Shown here piece by piece: positions 53,670 to 62,560 of a stretch of DNA of 64,000 bases (positions within the stretch are counted from its first letter, which is position 1; each line of letters starts with the position of its first letter). The notes under the pieces were generated by a model. The model had not been told where the DNA came from and made no database searches. It saw nothing but the letters and a program-made list of their open reading frames with translations. The stretch is taken from the NCBI RefSeq assembly GCF_038007465.1, contig NZ_JBBOXF010000001.1, positions 2,863,001-2,927,000 on the forward strand. Direction: 5' to 3'. This stretch comes from Sporosarcina sp. FSL K6-1508. Its GTDB lineage: Bacteria; Bacillota; Bacilli; Bacillales_A; Planococcaceae. The translations under genes were made by a program, and so were the position numbers.

Positions 53670-54214
53670 TAAATATCGTAGCATTTATATCTTACGACAT
53701 ACTTCGGCATAATGAATTATTTGCATAGGATTCTCCTTGAGATAGCTTCACGGGTGTCCAGCGTGTTTTAAGGCGTTATTTACTAAGCATACGAATATCT
53801 CAAGGGAACTCTTTGAATAATTCTTGCGATATAAATCTTTCACAAATGTTTGCAAGATAGCGGCGGTCAATGATCTGATTCGATATTTTCCGAGCGCTGG
53901 TTTAATTTGCAGTCGAATTGCCCGCTCATATGCAAGTAACGTGTTGTGTTTCAAATTTACTTCCGTATATTCTTGATGCCAATAATCCATGAAGTCGCCA
54001 TTGTAATTGTGGAAGGCTCAAAATACATTCCTGTTTTCTCGTAATTAGAAATCGCTTCACGTATTGTCCGTTCCACTTCTCTTTTATCTGGCCCTACGAC
54101 TGTTTCAACTTGTTGCCTTCCACGATCCACAATCCACAATCCCCATATCAAATCGGTAGTCCCAATTCTTTCAGTGCTTTCGAAATTCGTCGCACATATT
54201 TTCTTTTTTCGCAT
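53670..54214 (-). pseudogene. tyrosine integrase, N-terminal half
   Basis: From ATG 54214 behind GGGAGG the frame gives the arm-binding domain of a phage/ICE integrase (TNFESTERIGTTDLIWGLWI, EAISNYEKTGMYFEPSTITM). A frameshift near 53990 leads to MDYWHQEYTEVNLKHNTLLA and LQIKPALGKYRIRSL. A TGA at about 53748 replaces an expected Trp before LKENPMQIIHYAEVCRKI. The gene thus carries a frameshift and a stop in addition to the IS21 insertion. Confidence 0.85.
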
Positions 54215-54686
54215 TCTTTTCATCCTCCCTTTTTTCCAATAAAATTTCTTGGTTGTATGTTGAGGTCGAATCACAAATAGCACAAAATCTAGAATACCCT
54301 TCTAATAAGGCACCACATCCACCATCGTATGAATGCCACGAAATATGATCGTATGAATCGTCGCACGGCCAAAGACCATTCCATGCTTGAACGTGTCGCT
54401 TTTTTGTTTGTCGAATTAAAGAGGAATTCGTATGAATAAGGACGAATAAAGAACAAAGCTCTGTTTTTACTCAACTATCGGGGTAGCGAGACAAGTTTTG
54501 GCAACGTTGTAAGCTGATAACGCAGAGGGCTAACTCCGGAAGAAACGATAATTAGGAAAACAATTGTATAGCTTATTTTTATATCAATGAATGTTGGGGG
54601 TACAGTACCGATGAAATGTCTAATCCTCTTGAAGGGAAAGCCACTCGTACATAAGAGTCTAATCAAATAATTAGGGGGTTTACAAC
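54215..54686. other. non-coding gap between the integrase and the beta-lactamase remnant
   Basis: About 470 bases. Open frames on the minus strand here are short and unconvincing. No hairpin terminator was clear. It ends with the ribosome site region TTAGGGGG of the beta-lactamase pseudogene. Confidence 0.45.
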
Positions 54687-55416
54687 TTGAATAAAAGATA
54701 GTTTTATCAAATACTATCACTGATAGGCTTGATGCTTATGGCTGTATACTGCTCAGATGAGAAAAAACAGGTTGTACAACAATCAGCAACAGAACAAAAA
54801 GAGGGAACCAATCAAACGTCAGAAAATATAACGGCAAAAGAAACCACGGAATTTTGTGAGGACGAACGATTTGCGTACGCATCTACATCCAAGAACTTAG
54901 TCACAGCTGTTTTATTAAAGCAAAATCCGATAGCAGTGCTTGAGGAAATAAGGACATTCACTAATGAAGATATTGTTAACTATTCTCCGATTACAGAAGA
55001 CTTTGTGGACAAAGGATGAGTCTAGGAAAGATAGCTGAACCAGAATTGAACGAATCTATTCCTGGGGATTCATGGGATACAAGTACCCCTAAAGCACTGG
55101 CAATATCCCTTGGGGTGTTTGGAATCAGTGAGTATCTTTCTGCCGATAAGCAAGAAGTTTTCACAAATTGGCTAAAGGGAAATACTACAGGTAATTCCCT
55201 CATTCGAGCTGGTGTACCAGAAGGTTGGGAGATAAGAGTGGAGCCGGTGGCTATGGAACTCGAAATGATATAGCGATTGTGTGGCCCCCAAATCGAGAAC
55301 CAATTATTATTGCGATCATATCAAGTCGCAATGAAGAGGATGCCAATTTTAATGATGAACTCATCACAAAGGCTACGAAAATGATTGCAGACGTTTTCTA
55401 CCAACAAATAGATTAA
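54687..55416 (+). pseudogene. class A beta-lactamase lipoprotein, multiply broken
   Basis: TTG start, lipoprotein-like signal (LMLMAVYC) interrupted by TAG at codon 5, then YASTSKNL with the catalytic Ser-x-x-Lys. IVNYSPITEDFVDKG is followed by an internal deletion that removes the SDN loop and omega-loop Glu. The C-terminal part continues in other frames: NESIPGDSWDTSTPKALAIS, GNTTGNSLIRAGVPEGW, then GDKSGAGGYGTRNDIAIVWP with the KSG motif. Nonsense, deletion and at least one frameshift make it inactive. Confidence 0.92.
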
Positions 55417-55591
55417 CATTTTATAGAAAGAGCACGAAACTACAGGGTCACTTCATTTCTGAGTGGTCGCCTTTTAAATTTGAGGGTAATTTCAAAACGA
55501 AGCTAGCTATTAGCCATTCCAGCCAAGTATAGCCAATTACTAGATACTCTTGTATCATGAATTCATAATGGTTAATCAGGAGGTAGTAAAA

Positions 55592-56578
55592 ATGAAGAAA
55601 AACTTATTCTTTCTAACACTGGCAACTGCAGTAACTATTCCCGCTTTAGTTATATCGACACCAGTACATGCAGATAATTCTGCAGGGGTAAAAAAGTTTA
55701 AGGACATTCCTTCATCTCACGCATACTACAATGAGATTTCGGAGATGACAAGTAAAGGCATTATCCACGGTTACGAGAATGGGATGTTTAAACCCAATGA
55801 ACTAATTACTCGTCAACATGCAGCAGCTCTATTAGCGCGTGCCTTCAAACCATCAGGAGACTATACACGAGAATTCACTGACATGTCTACAAAGAATTCT
55901 TATTATAAAGATATGGTACAAGCAGTGGGTAATGGTTGGTTAGAAGCGCCTAATGGGAAGGCTCGTCCAAGTGATACAATCACACGTGGAGAAATGGCAA
56001 TTGCTTTATCACGCGCTGCAGGCTTAACAGATGAAAGAAAAAAGCATGGACTTAAAGATGTATCTTCTAAATACGCCTACGCTGTCACAGTTCTAGTAAA
56101 CTCTAAAGTAACAACAGGCTTTGAAGATAATACATTCAGAGAAAACAAAGGATTATCTCGTGCTCACTATTCTGCCTTTTTGTATCGTACATTGAACTAT
56201 AAAGCAGGGATTACTGAATCGGAAAAAGGATCTATCTACGGAAGCTCTTACATTGGAAAATATGGAGCTGGCAAAGTACCTACACCAGTAGGAGTTACTT
56301 ATGAAATACAAGTTGCTGAGTATGATAAATTAGTATCTCTCATGCCTAAAGGCGCTTATCATGGAAAACTATCAGCAAAAGGTTCAGTGTACTATGACTC
56401 TGTATTAAATCAAATAGAGAAAGCATCAGGAATATCTAAAGTAACTATTGCAGGGTATATAGATGAATCTGCTAAGATAGGTAGAATCGTATACTTTGAC
56501 GGAAACAATGGTAAGAAATACTTTGTTAGCTACCAGTATTCTACTCACGGGATAATGGTCGGAGAAGATCATCGTTGA
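55592..56578 (+). CDS. secreted protein with three SLH domains
   Basis: ATG 55592 follows CAGGAGGTAG; the longer frame upstream is not supported. The 328-residue protein has a signal peptide (cleavage near VHA-D) and three S-layer homology repeats (about 33-215): FKDIPSSHAYYNEISEMTSK with GYENGMFKPNELITR, FTDMSTKNSYYKDM and LKDVSSKYAYAV. The C-terminal 110 residues form a separate domain without a recognised family. It should be anchored to the cell-wall polymer. Confidence 0.88.
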   Translation: MKKNLFFLTLATAVTIPALVISTPVHADNSAGVKKFKDIPSSHAYYNEISEMTSKGIIHGYENGMFKPNELITRQHAAALLARAFKPSGDYTREFTDMSTKNSYYKDMVQAVGNGWLEAPNGKARPSDTITRGEMAIALSRAAGLTDERKKHGLKDVSSKYAYAVTVLVNSKVTTGFEDNTFRENKGLSRAHYSAFLYRTLNYKAGITESEKGSIYGSSYIGKYGAGKVPTPVGVTYEIQVAEYDKLVSLMPKGAYHGKLSAKGSVYYDSVLNQIEKASGISKVTIAGYIDESAKIGRIVYFDGNNGKKYFVSYQYSTHGIMVGEDHR

Positions 56579-56682
56579 AGTTAAAGAGTAAGGTCTTTAA
56601 AATACTTTTCATAGTCTTATTTGTATCAAGTTCTAATATGAATATGATCTATATAGATACAGCCTTAGCTGCACGAAGATAA
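56575..56682 (+). CDS. 35-residue ORF with a signal-peptide-like sequence
   Basis: The TTG start overlaps the stop of the SLH gene (TTGA). The product is almost entirely a signal peptide (KVFKILFIVLFVSSSN, ending DTALAARR). Either a truncated secreted-protein gene or a small peptide coupled to the SLH gene. Confidence 0.35.
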   Translation: MKLKSKVFKILFIVLFVSSSNMNMIYIDTALAARR

Positions 56683-56808
56683 AGACTGTAAATATGGGGT
56701 TTGTAGTATGAGGTATTTATGAAATTATCGATTTTTCATCCTGTTGCCGACAATAGGTTATGGCAAACCATACATACGGTATCGGTATTAGTATATAGAG
56801 TGCCTTGT

Positions 56809-56842
56809 TCTTATTCAACTAACGGACAAGTTAGTTAACAAC
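56809..56842. repeat. dispersed palindromic repeat, copy 1
   Basis: TTATTCAACTAA-CGGACAAG-TTAGTTAA: inverted arms TCAACTAA/TTAGTTAA. Related copies lie at 57.55 and 58.27 kb. Confidence 0.65.
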
Positions 56843-57023
56843 AAAGTGTTAAAGTTTAATTTGAAACAACTTAAATTGAAATGGATGAAGGGATTCGGTT
56901 TCTAACATGATTTGAATGAATATCGTATAGTGTGGATTAAATTTAAAACGGAGTTATAGGAAAAAAAATAAGCTGAAGTGCAAGGAGGATTGATTGTATG
57001 ACAAGGAAAACTATTTTTGCATA

Positions 57024-57064
57024 GCAAAGGCTATTGCATAATAAATTGAAAAAATAGCCTTTGC
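57024..57064. terminator. hairpin upstream of the CD3324-like gene
   Basis: GCAAAGGCTATT pairs perfectly with AATAGCCTTTGC. A nine-codon ORF with a good ribosome site (56998-57024) lies just before it, which may be a remnant or a leader. Confidence 0.6.
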
Positions 57065-57102
57065 TCTTCCTAAAAGAAATATTAACATTTAGGAGTGCGG
57101 AA

Positions 57103-57381
57103 ATGAGCTATAAAAATGCAAAGAATCTACTACCAGCCGAGTTGGTAGAGTTAATACAAAATTATGTGGACGGTGAATATATATATATCCCGCGAATAGA
57201 AGATAATAAAAAGAGTTGGGGATCCAGTACTGATACAATAAGGGAATTGAATTTGAGAAATTGTAATATTTATAACGATTATCTAACGGGAATGGATATG
57301 GATACTTTGGGTAGAAAATATTATTTGTCATCAAAGAGTATTCAAAGAATTGTACTTAAAGAAAAAAGAGCAAACTTTTGA
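57103..57381 (+). CDS. CD3324/Mor-like DNA-binding protein
   Basis: ATG 57103 follows AGGAGTGCGG and gives 92 residues. Layout NAKNLLPAELVELIQNYVDG then IYIPRIEDNKKSWG, ending with a helix-turn-helix (TLGRKYYLSSKSIQRIV), matches the CD3324 family, small proteins related to the Mor transcription activator. Targets unknown. A terminator follows. Confidence 0.8.
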   Translation: MSYKNAKNLLPAELVELIQNYVDGEYIYIPRIEDNKKSWGSSTDTIRELNLRNCNIYNDYLTGMDMDTLGRKYYLSSKSIQRIVLKEKRANF

Positions 57382-57385
57382 AGTG

Positions 57386-57416
57386 AGCCAATGTGGTTTT
57401 ATGCCGCATTGGCTTA
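57386..57416 (+). terminator. rho-independent terminator
   Basis: AGCCAATGTGG pairs with CCGCATTGGCT around a short loop, followed by TATTTTC. Confidence 0.8.
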
Positions 57417-57549
57417 TTTTCTTTTACAAAATGAGTATGAGGTTTTTTCAGTAATGTAAAGGGGATATAATCTAATCAACTATTATAAATGATGAGAGAA
57501 AATCAACTAGCTAATAGTATTTGAATACTCACTCTTAGTCTATCTAGAT

Positions 57550-57577
57550 TATTGAACTAAAGTGGCAGAATTGTTGA
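57550..57577. repeat. dispersed palindromic repeat, copy 2
   Basis: TTATTGAACTAA-AGTGGCAGAA-TTGTTGAA, upstream of the GNAT gene. Same family as copies 1 and 3. Confidence 0.6.
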
Positions 57578-57633
57578 AGAAGGGATCATTTAACTTAATG
57601 CAAAATGAGTTTTTACAAAGGAGAAGATAGGAG

Positions 57634-58212
57634 ATGGATATGAACAATTTATTTACAATAGACTGTGGAGAAATATTACTGAGAGAGTTTAGAATTGAAG
57701 ATGTAGATAGGATTTATGAAATCACCTCACAACCTGAAGTTTATGAATTTCTGCCTGATTGGCATTCAACAAGAGAACAACGATTGAACTGGGTTACAAA
57801 TTATGAAATACCATCCAATAAAGAGTTTTTGTCAGCCGTCCCTAATATCGATGGTCAAAATTATTTGAAATTGGGAATTGTATTAAAGGAAACTGGCGAA
57901 TTTATAGGTTTTTGCAATACTGGGATTAAAGAAGAGCTAAGTGAACCAAACCGGGAAATTGCTTATGCTATTTCAAAACATTACAGAAATCGTGGATACT
58001 CAACAAAAGCAGTAAAAGGATTGATAAAATATCTGTTTGAGAATACAGATGTAGAACAACTTAATACAGCTGTTCTGCCCCTCAATATAAGCTCAAGTAA
58101 AGTTATTCAAAAATGTGGTTTCCATTTTAATGGTGATATTGAAATTGAAGACCAAACGCATTATCATTACACTCTTAGCAAAGAAGATTGGAAAAGTGGA
58201 AATAATCAATAA
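57634..58212 (+). CDS. GNAT-family N-acetyltransferase (RimJ/RimL type)
   Basis: A 192-residue acetyltransferase of the RimJ/RimL group. Residues about 10-30 (GEILLREFRIEDVDRIYEIT) and the REIAYAISKHYRNRGYSTKA acetyl-CoA-binding loop (about 108-127) are typical, as is the NISSSKVIQKCGFHFNG segment near the end. Members modify ribosomal protein N-termini, antibiotics or small amines, so the substrate is open. Starts at ATG 57634 or 57640. Stand-alone gene. Confidence 0.87.
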   Translation: MDMNNLFTIDCGEILLREFRIEDVDRIYEITSQPEVYEFLPDWHSTREQRLNWVTNYEIPSNKEFLSAVPNIDGQNYLKLGIVLKETGEFIGFCNTGIKEELSEPNREIAYAISKHYRNRGYSTKAVKGLIKYLFENTDVEQLNTAVLPLNISSSKVIQKCGFHFNGDIEIEDQTHYHYTLSKEDWKSGNNQ

Positions 58213-58267
58213 GGCTATTGAAATATTGAACAAATGGGTGCTTCAGTGGAAGGATAGTAATGTTTTT

Positions 58268-58298
58268 CTTATTGAACTAAAATGGTAGGTTAGTTGAA
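58268..58298. repeat. dispersed palindromic repeat, copy 3
   Basis: TTATTGAACTAA-AATGGTAGG-TTAGTTGAA, upstream of the truncated acetyltransferase gene. Confidence 0.65.
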
Positions 58299-58366
58299 AA
58301 ACAAAGAATATGCTCAAAAATAGGTTTATTAGATATATAATTCTAATACAAAAGGAGAAATGAATA

Positions 58367-58594
58367 ATGAGTTTGCATATTACTAAAGAATTAAATAAGA
58401 AGGATAAACAATATATTGATGATGAGCTTTATAAGTTTAACTTAAAGCATTTCCCAGTAGATTTAGGGGGCAGATACGAAGAAATTAGTTTATATCTTAA
58501 GGATGAAAACGGTATAGTTCGGGGTGGAATACTAGCTGAGGTGTGCTGGAATTGGTTGGTAATTAATACTTTTATGATCACTAGTGTTGCATAA
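58367..58594 (+). pseudogene. GNAT acetyltransferase, N-terminal fragment
   Basis: ATG behind AAAGGAGAAA. YKFNLKHFPVDLGGRYEEIS then LKDENGIVRGGILAEVCWNW is the first half of a GNAT protein of the kind with a conserved N-terminal strand pair. It ends in a changed sequence (INTFMITSVA) before the acetyl-CoA-binding loop. The IS4 element follows about 130 bases on, so truncation by that insertion or by deletion is likely. Confidence 0.75.
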
Positions 58595-58699
58595 AAAATG
58601 ATTTAAAATTCTTACTATTTATTTTTACGGCGTTGAGCCAAAAAGATATACACTCCAATAAAGGTGGTCCGTCCATTTGGTTTTTATTTACAATTAGAC

Positions 58700-59940
58700 A
58701 TTTGCGGCAACGACAGTTTAGTTGTTACGGGACTGCTGTCCCTTTGATTTTACGAATCCAAATATGTGCAGGTTTCCAAAGAGAAGCCTTTAAATAGCGA
58801 CTAATTTTCAAGATTTTATGTTTACTCCGTGTCTTTATTTGCACCAACACATTCAAGCAATATACGATGAGTGCGATATATACCTGATTATGAATGGCCC
58901 ATTCGCTTTGACCATAGAACTTTTTGATGTTCAAATGTTGTTTGATCCATTTAAAAAACAGTTCAATTGCCCAGCGTGATTTGTACATCTCGGAGATTTC
59001 GTCTGCACTCAGGTCAAACCGATTGGTGATGAGTTGTAGTTCATTCCCTTTCGAGTCTATTACTTTGAGTAAGCGAAAGATGTTTTCAGCACGATTTTGA
59101 GTTGTACCAATCAACACCGCTTGATCCGATAATACCGTTGTGCCTTCTGGCAATTGGAAGTCTTCACATTCATGGATTACTGCATTTTTACGTAGTCTGG
59201 ATAAGAAAAAGTAGCCGTCATCTGTCATGCGATCGAAACGTTCGTAATCTAAATATCCACGGTCGAAAACATACATGCATTCCTTGTCATCAACCATGAC
59301 TTCAAGCTGATTACGATCATGTTCATTCGCTGTTGTAAGCACAGCTTTTTCAGGATAGGACGTTCCTTTTTCCATAAACACAAGACGTAAATGAAGCTTT
59401 ACCCCAGCTTTCGTTTTGCGGAATTTAGCCCATCGGTGATTGGTTAAATTGAGTGGCAATGTGCTCGAATCAATGATTTTTAAAGGCATAGTGATTTTGG
59501 CATAATTTGTTTTTTGATGAATTTGCGCGACTAAATCAAGAAAAAGTTGTTGAAATAGCACGGGATTCATTCCATTGAGCCTGCGGGATAATTGAGAAAC
59601 GCTTATAGAATCAAGGTTTGTGCTGACTTGAAGATGTTTATTAAAAAGACAATCACTCAGCGCGTGCAGACTTTCCGTTTCATGAAGCTGTGCAAAAAGC
59701 AGTAATTTTAAGAATGAATCTGTCGTAAGTTTCTTCGTATAAGCATCTAATCTCATTGTTTTCACGTTTTCTTCAACTAATTGAATATTAATAGGTGAAA
59801 ACCATTGTCCAAATGAAGTTTTTCGTGTAATCTTGTCCATGAGTAGTTCCTTTTTTAGTGGATTTGGACGGGTTACCACCTGACTTTATCCATTATAAAG
59901 GAATTTTTTTATGCAGAAAATAAAGTTAGTGAACATTTCG
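58700..59940 (-). mobile_element. IS4-family insertion sequence (ends approximate)
   Basis: Defined by the intact transposase gene within it. Terminal repeats could not be placed with confidence by eye, so the limits are estimates. The next element (ISL3) begins only a few tens of bases away. Confidence 0.7.
58725..59840 (-). CDS. IS4-family transposase
   Basis: A 371-residue DDE transposase. ATG 59840 lies behind AAAGGAAC; the upstream in-frame extension is not supported. Catalytic residues appear in IIDSSTL (first Asp), YVFDRGYLDYERF (second Asp) and the YREK-like box YKSRWAIELFFKWIKQHL containing the Glu. Intact. The broken fragment at 11.1-11.3 kb derives from a relative of this element. 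Confidence 0.92.
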   Translation of the reverse strand: MDKITRKTSFGQWFSPINIQLVEENVKTMRLDAYTKKLTTDSFLKLLLFAQLHETESLHALSDCLFNKHLQVSTNLDSISVSQLSRRLNGMNPVLFQQLFLDLVAQIHQKTNYAKITMPLKIIDSSTLPLNLTNHRWAKFRKTKAGVKLHLRLVFMEKGTSYPEKAVLTTANEHDRNQLEVMVDDKECMYVFDRGYLDYERFDRMTDDGYFFLSRLRKNAVIHECEDFQLPEGTTVLSDQAVLIGTTQNRAENIFRLLKVIDSKGNELQLITNRFDLSADEISEMYKSRWAIELFFKWIKQHLNIKKFYGQSEWAIHNQVYIALIVYCLNVLVQIKTRSKHKILKISRYLKASLWKPAHIWIRKIKGTAVP

Positions 59941-59971
59941 GGAACTTTTTATATTGGTTCTATAATATTTG

Positions 59972-61312
59972 TTGGGGTGTCCATACAATTTTAAAGAAAA
60001 AAATGCACGTAATCACCGGTTCTTTTATACTTGAATTGTCTAGAAACAAGTAAAAGAAAGGTGATACGTGCATATGAATCTTAACATGAATATTCCTGGA
60101 TTAAAAGATGTAGTGATTGAAAAAATAGAGGAAGTTGGAGAACGAACCGCACTTCATGTTTCACTTCCTAAAAAACCGCATAAATGCCCTAGCTGCGGTG
60201 AAATGACAACCAAAGTCCATGACTATCGTATGCAAAAAATTAAGCATTTGAAATGGTTCGAGCGCTTGACTGTTCTCTTCTATAAACGTCGTCGCTATGC
60301 TTGCGCATGCGGAAAACGCTTCTCAGAGAAATCTCCTTTCGTGGATAAATATCAGCGCTACACAAAAGAATGGAATCAAGTAGTGCGTATTCGTTCGGTT
60401 AAAGCGAAAACCTTTAAAGAAGCAGGAGAAGTACTAGGGACATCTAGTTCGACCGTTATACGTCGTTTTAAAGAGGTGGCGAAAGACCGTATCGCAAGCG
60501 GAGTTCGTTTACCAAAAATCATTGCCATTGATGAATATAAAGGTGACACCGATGCTGGAACGTACCAACTGATTATCGCAAATGCGGAAACGCATGAACC
60601 CATTGATATTTTACCAAATCGTAGAAAAGAGACGATTAAAGAATATCTCTACCAGCATGGGGCGGATGTTGAAATAGTCGTGATGGACATGAACCCAAGC
60701 TTTAAAGCAGCGGTGAAACAGGTATTAGGACGCCCTTTGATTATCGCGGACCGTTTCCATTATTGTCGGTACATTTACTGGGCCATTGATGAAGTACGAC
60801 GGAAAGTACAGAAAGAGTGGCATGCGTATGACCGCAAGAAATGTAAACGAATGCGTCATGTATTGTATAAGCGAAGTGAAAAATTAACCGAAAAGAATCG
60901 ATGGTATTTAGATCGCTATTTAGGGATGTCTGAAGAATTGGAGAAGGCGTATGAACTGAAAGAGGCTTACTGTGAATGGTTTGATTGGGCTAAAACGACA
61001 GAAGATGTGGCAGAAGTGAAAAGCCGACTAGAGGAATTTTACCGTAAGGTAGAGGAAGCTCAGATCCCAGCGTTTCTAAAGGCCATAAAAACGTTTAAGA
61101 ACTGGCAAGTGGAGATTTTAAATAGTTTTATCTTCCCGTATTCGAATGGTTTTTTAGAGGGAATCAATAACAAAACAAAAGTGATGAAGCGTAACGCGTA
61201 TGGTTTTAGGCGCTTCGATCACTTTAAAGCAAAGATATTATTGAACATTAAGTATAAAGATATCGGTGTTCATTTAGGATAAAGGGTGACGTGCAAATCA
61301 CATCACCCCAAC
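59972..61312 (+). mobile_element. ISL3-family insertion sequence
   Basis: Element of about 1.34 kb with inverted ends GTTGGGGTG at left and CACCCCAAC at right, plus a matching inner TGCACGT/ACGTGCA pair on both sides. No certain target duplication is visible. It cuts off the 5' end of the following gene. Confidence 0.85.
60074..61282 (+). CDS. ISL3-family transposase
   Basis: A 402-residue transposase behind AAAGGTGA. The N-terminal zinc finger is CPSCGE plus CACGKRF. A helix-turn-helix follows (AKTFKEAGEVLGTSSSTVIR). The DDE core has Asp in IAIDEYKG, Asp in VVMDMNPSF and Glu in NGFLEGINNK. GTG 60068 is an alternative start. Intact. Confidence 0.94.
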   Translation: MNLNMNIPGLKDVVIEKIEEVGERTALHVSLPKKPHKCPSCGEMTTKVHDYRMQKIKHLKWFERLTVLFYKRRRYACACGKRFSEKSPFVDKYQRYTKEWNQVVRIRSVKAKTFKEAGEVLGTSSSTVIRRFKEVAKDRIASGVRLPKIIAIDEYKGDTDAGTYQLIIANAETHEPIDILPNRRKETIKEYLYQHGADVEIVVMDMNPSFKAAVKQVLGRPLIIADRFHYCRYIYWAIDEVRRKVQKEWHAYDRKKCKRMRHVLYKRSEKLTEKNRWYLDRYLGMSEELEKAYELKEAYCEWFDWAKTTEDVAEVKSRLEEFYRKVEEAQIPAFLKAIKTFKNWQVEILNSFIFPYSNGFLEGINNKTKVMKRNAYGFRRFDHFKAKILLNIKYKDIGVHLG

Positions 61313-61318
61313 ATTTGA

Positions 61319-62152
61319 CTTAGAACCACTGGTCAATTAAATCAATACTTCGAACAATTTCCTGACTACCTTAATAAGATCGGTAATCCAACAACTTTCG
61401 ATTCGATAGCTGGTCTTGCTCTTGGTGTTGGTGGTGTAAGTCAAACGTTCGCTCTTATTTCATCTCAAATATCTGCGGCTCGTCTTACTGAACTTGGTGT
61501 TTCTTCTGTTTCTCAGTTGAACTCTTCCAGTACAAGCGATGGCAATACTTATTACTCTCAAGATCATATGAGAGGTTTCTTAGGCTCAAGTGGTTACGAT
61601 TCATACGTAGCTATGGCATTAGTATGGATGTCACATGCGTCTGGGACCGGGACTGTAACTGATCGATATGCTACGACATCTCAATTAAGTGGAACTGCTT
61701 TCACAGTTGCTAAACAGGTTGGCCACGAGTACCGTCGAAAGCTAAGTAACAAGACACTTAACAATCCTATCGCAATGCATCATGCGTCTAAGTCTAGTGA
61801 TGGTTTAGCGCTAACAGAATATCTTGGTCAGTTAAAAAACTACATCAAGAACGCATGTGCAACAGAAACTCACGTAGTTTATCCAACGTTCGTTGATTTT
61901 GTTGATAAAGTAAATTTGGATAATCCAGATCCAACAGGTTTCTTATACTCATTCGCTTCTAATGGTGATGCTGATTTATTCAAAGAGGTCAATGAGCGTG
62001 TGATGGCGAATGGTGAATTCGACAACTTAAATAACATATCTGCTGATATTTCTGCAGTTCGAAGTTATATCCGGATTTCACCTAAAACTTCACATCGGGG
62101 TATTCATGGTTTAGCTGGATTACTAGAAAGAGGAATTACTTCAAGTTGTTAA
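61319..62152 (+). CDS. 5'-truncated gene of unknown function, cut by the ISL3 element
   Basis: The frame is open from the edge of the ISL3 element to 62152 (277 codons), without a start at the 5' end, so the gene has lost its beginning. Readable features: FDSIAGLALGVGGVSQTFAL, YDSYVAMALVWMSHASGTGT, GHEYRRKLSNKTLNNPIAMH and YPTFVDFVDKVNLDNPDPTG. It is Ser/Gly/Ala-rich with no membrane segment or known motif. Codon choice (frequent TCT, GCT, CGT) differs from neighbours. The composition and position beside phage genes suggest a virion or structural protein, but that is a guess. Confidence 0.5.
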   Translation, partial: LRTTGQLNQYFEQFPDYLNKIGNPTTFDSIAGLALGVGGVSQTFALISSQISAARLTELGVSSVSQLNSSSTSDGNTYYSQDHMRGFLGSSGYDSYVAMALVWMSHASGTGTVTDRYATTSQLSGTAFTVAKQVGHEYRRKLSNKTLNNPIAMHHASKSSDGLALTEYLGQLKNYIKNACATETHVVYPTFVDFVDKVNLDNPDPTGFLYSFASNGDADLFKEVNERVMANGEFDNLNNISADISAVRSYIRISPKTSHRGIHGLAGLLERGITSSC

Positions 62153-62286
62153 GAGTGTTTATTGCGGGGATCTTATTTCAAACAGGCCATCGAACGGTAA
62201 GCTGAGCGGTTTTAATGAAATAGCGAAATCCTTGAAAAATACAACACCTAGATGGTTTGATACTGACTAGCAAAGGGGATCTCTTT

Positions 62287-62484
62287 ATGAGAATGAAAGA
62301 ATTACAGATTAGTTCCAACGGAGTCTTGAATTTTGATACAAAGGAACTATCGGGATCATGCGTCATTGTAATCAGTGACGGTAAAGTCAAATTATCAGAA
62401 TTACCTCCACATGCTGATACGATAATCAAGACGTATAAAGGGATAGTAACTTGTGTTAATTGGGATGAGGGGGAGCTATTTTGA
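62287..62484 (+). CDS. XtrA/YqaO-like prophage protein
   Basis: ATG 62287 lies behind AAAGGGGAT. The 65-residue product has VIVISDGKVKLSELPPHADT followed by a short strand and an acidic end (NWDEGELF), a pattern recalled for the XtrA/YqaO family of PBSX/skin-type prophages. Function of the family is unknown. Supports a prophage origin for this end of the window. Confidence 0.65.
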   Translation: MRMKELQISSNGVLNFDTKELSGSCVIVISDGKVKLSELPPHADTIIKTYKGIVTCVNWDEGELF

Positions 62485-62560
62485 ATAAAAGAAAAAGAAT
62501 AAGAATTCAAACGATGTTGAAGGTGTTTTAAAGTTTCTCCGTAACGATCCACAATCTCGG

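Noticed and set aside
54289..54720. Short minus-strand frames upstream of the integrase
   Set aside because: No ribosome site, no protein-family resemblance, and they overlap the beta-lactamase leader region.
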